Origin: Rhodococcus rhodochrous
Lineage (GTDB): Bacteria > Actinomycetota > Actinomycetes > Mycobacteriales > Mycobacteriaceae
Length of the DNA: 64,000 nt
Reading direction: 5' to 3'
Assembly: GCF_014854695.1 (NCBI RefSeq)
Contig: NZ_CP027557.1
Coordinates: 5,000,891-5,064,890, forward strand
The first letter of the stretch is position 1. Each line of letters starts with the position of its first letter. A program made the translations under genes and the position numbers. The notes under the pieces are model-generated. The model did no database searches, was not told the DNA's origin, and saw nothing but the letters and a program-made list of their open reading frames with translations. Of the stretch, positions 62,426 to 64,000 are shown one piece after another.

Positions 62426-62586
62426 GGAGAACTCCTTGTGGTCCCGCGCCTCCATGCCTGACGCAGTCCGTCATCGACACGCGACGCTGCGTCCAGAGAT
62501 ACCTTCCGTGGCGGAGGGATGCAAGCGATGAGTTCTCCGCGCTTCCCGGGTCTGTATTCGGCGACAACCTTCGAAAGGGGACGACG

Positions 62587-63201
62587 ATGAAGCTCACGGT
62601 GACAACCTTCGTATCGGCCGACGGTGTGGCCCAGGGACCGGGCGGCCCCGATGAGGACCGGAGCGACGGCTTCGAACGCGGCGGTTGGGTGGTGCCGCTG
62701 TTCGACGAGGGCACCGGCACGTTCATCGACGAGGTGTTCTCGAAGGTCGATGCGTTCCTGCTGGGCCGGAAGACCTACGACGTCTTCGCTGCGTCGTGGC
62801 CGAACTCGACCGATCCCGACGATCCGGTCGCCCGTGCACTCAACACCCTCCCGAAGTACGTCGCCTCCACGACGCTCACCGACCCCGAGTGGCAGAACAC
62901 GACCGTCCTCGACGGCGACGTGCCCACTGCGGTCGCGGAACTGAAGAAGCAGCCGGGACGCGAACTGCAGGTGCACGGCAGCATCCGTCTGGTCCACACC
63001 CTCTTCGAACACGACCTCGTGGACGAGTACCGCCTCATCACGTTCCCGGTCGTCCTCGGTCAGGGGCGGCGACTGTTCCCCACCGGGGGTCGCGACACGA
63101 AGTTCGATCTCGTCGAATCGCGCACCACCTCCTCCGGTATCGCCATCACCGCGTACCGGCCTGCCGGACGACCCGAGTACGGACTCGCCGAAGTCGAGTG
63201 A
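62587..63201 (+). CDS. RibD C-terminal / dihydrofolate-reductase-like reductase
   Basis: 204 residues. [18 protein letters not shown] at the N-terminus, [36 protein letters not shown] and [13 protein letters not shown] are typical of the small RibD_C family, NADPH-dependent reductases of unknown substrate in actinobacteria. GAAAGGGGACGACG precedes the ATG. Confidence 0.87.
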   Translation: MKLTVTTFVSADGVAQGPGGPDEDRSDGFERGGWVVPLFDEGTGTFIDEVFSKVDAFLLGRKTYDVFAASWPNSTDPDDPVARALNTLPKYVASTTLTDPEWQNTTVLDGDVPTAVAELKKQPGRELQVHGSIRLVHTLFEHDLVDEYRLITFPVVLGQGRRLFPTGGRDTKFDLVESRTTSSGIAITAYRPAGRPEYGLAEVE

Positions 63202-63361
63202 CCCGAAGTACGAACCGATCTGTACCGAGGGGCTGCTCGAACTCGCCTGCCGCATCATCTGTTCGAGACGACTACGGACCTCGTTCCGAACGGTCGACCG
63301 AAACCCGCTCTTGGGGGTCGGCCAAGATAGCATCGGGGCGGGAACTAGGTCAGGACTGGAG

Positions 63362-63922
63362 ATGCCTCGCAACAGACGTCCGCAGGATCGGGAAGAGAAA
63401 CGCGCAGAGATCGTGGCAGCCGCCCGGCGGTTGTTCGTCGAGGAAGGATACGACGCGGCATCGATGACGCGGATCGCCCGTGACGCCGGAGTCGTGTCGA
63501 ACACGCTGTACTGGTACTTCCAGGACAAGGACTCGATATTGATCGCGGTCCTGGATGCGGTTCTGGCCGACTCGATGGCCTCCTACAGCAAGATGCTGGG
63601 CTCGGGGCTGGCCGATCGACTCTTGTGGTTGGTCGAAGAATTGGAACAGCTGGGGCGGTTGGTGAGTACGGTGCACACACGCGCCGAGAAGTCCGCGTCC
63701 GTTCAGCAATGGCACGAACAGTTCCACACGCTGGCCGAAGGGTTGTTCCGGGCAGAGCTGATCGAGCTCGGTGTGCCCGCAGACGAAGTCGATCCGCTGG
63801 TAGCGATCGGCGTTTTCGTGGTCGAGGGCTTGCTGATGCACCCGACGGATCAGGCTCAGCGGCGCGCGGTGATCGAGACGTTGCTCAACGGCGCTCGCAG
63901 TCGTGCCGCAGCCACCGGCTGA
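63362..63922 (+). CDS. TetR-family regulator
   Basis: 186 residues. HTH: IVAAARRLFVEEGYDAASMT, RIARDAGVVSNTLYWYFQDK. Start ATG 63362; a longer frame to 63311 has no conserved residues. Separate from the RibD-like gene by 160 bases with no clear operator. The remaining 78 bases to the window end contain nothing I can assign. Confidence 0.9.
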   Translation: MPRNRRPQDREEKRAEIVAAARRLFVEEGYDAASMTRIARDAGVVSNTLYWYFQDKDSILIAVLDAVLADSMASYSKMLGSGLADRLLWLVEELEQLGRLVSTVHTRAEKSASVQQWHEQFHTLAEGLFRAELIELGVPADEVDPLVAIGVFVVEGLLMHPTDQAQRRAVIETLLNGARSRAAATG

Positions 63923-64000
63923 GCCCCCGGCCTTCGTCCGCGAACTCGGAGCGACCTACTGTGCGGTGTGGCCGAATTGCCTTTCCAGGAAAGAGATTTG

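Noticed and set aside
60522..62726. 734-codon minus-strand frame
   Set aside because: Shadow of the amino-acid permease; low-complexity His/Asp/Arg product.

Overview
The window is high-GC actinobacterial chromosome, most likely Rhodococcus or a close Nocardiales relative. The inference rests on gene content: an F420-type LLM oxidoreductase, an NDMA-dependent (mycothiol-world) alcohol dehydrogenase, a FadD36-type ligase, PucR and many TetR/IclR regulators, and a homogentisate operon with no glutathione-type isomerase. No rRNA, tRNA, insertion sequence, prophage or CRISPR array was seen. It reads as a catabolic island of about 60 genes, with many ATGA/GTGA/TGATG stop-start overlaps marking tight operons.

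Region 1 (1-3.1 kb): a PrpF-family isomerase running off the left edge, divergent from a MatC-type organic-acid transporter, with a 367-bp regulatory gap between them. Region 2 (3.1-22.6 kb): fourteen consecutive minus-strand genes. In transcription order they are amidase, XdhC chaperone, PucR activator, NCS2 nucleobase-type permease, a CoxM/CoxS/CoxL/CoxG-like molybdenum hydroxylase, a strong hairpin terminator, then HyuA-HyuB (ATP-dependent hydantoinase/oxoprolinase or carboxylase family), an NmrA-like reductase, an enoyl-CoA hydratase-like protein, an acyl-CoA synthetase and an acyl-CoA dehydrogenase, closed by a second strong terminator. Together they look like uptake, hydroxylation, ATP-dependent ring opening and CoA-dependent oxidation of a small, probably N-heterocyclic, compound. 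The substrate is unknown, and this is the best candidate for an undescribed pathway.

Region 3 (22.7-30.1 kb): an MFS exporter, alpha/beta hydrolase, F420-dependent oxidoreductase, MOSC protein, a FadD36/MatB-like synthetase with a divergent IclR regulator, and a DUF2975-like membrane protein with its small HTH partner behind a well-formed promoter/operator. Region 4 (30.2-34.1 kb): homogentisate operon hmgA - unknown gene - fahA under a MarR regulator. Region 5 (34.2-37.1 kb): DedA protein, a NarL-type two-component system, and a small secreted protein. Region 6 (37.2-43 kb): a five-gene operon (MHS transporter, fumarate-reductase-like flavoprotein, two SDRs, SnoaL-like protein) facing an IclR regulator.

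Region 7 (43-50.4 kb): YhgE/Pip membrane protein, a small family-A DNA polymerase, and a four-gene alkylation-repair operon in which a sigma factor sits between two O6-alkylguanine methyltransferases, followed by AlkA. A coiled-coil protein and a 24-bp tandem-repeat array follow. Region 8 (49.7-56.7 kb): TetR/P450 pair; TetR-controlled acyl-CoA dehydrogenase / aminoglycoside-phosphotransferase-like / SDR operon; NDMA-dependent alcohol dehydrogenase with a CRP-like site. Region 9 (56.8-64 kb): hppD with a divergent AsnC/Lrp regulator, an amino-acid dehydrogenase and amino-acid permease pair, and small accessory genes (VOC protein, RibD-like reductase, TetR). Tyrosine/phenylalanine breakdown is thus split between regions 4 and 9.
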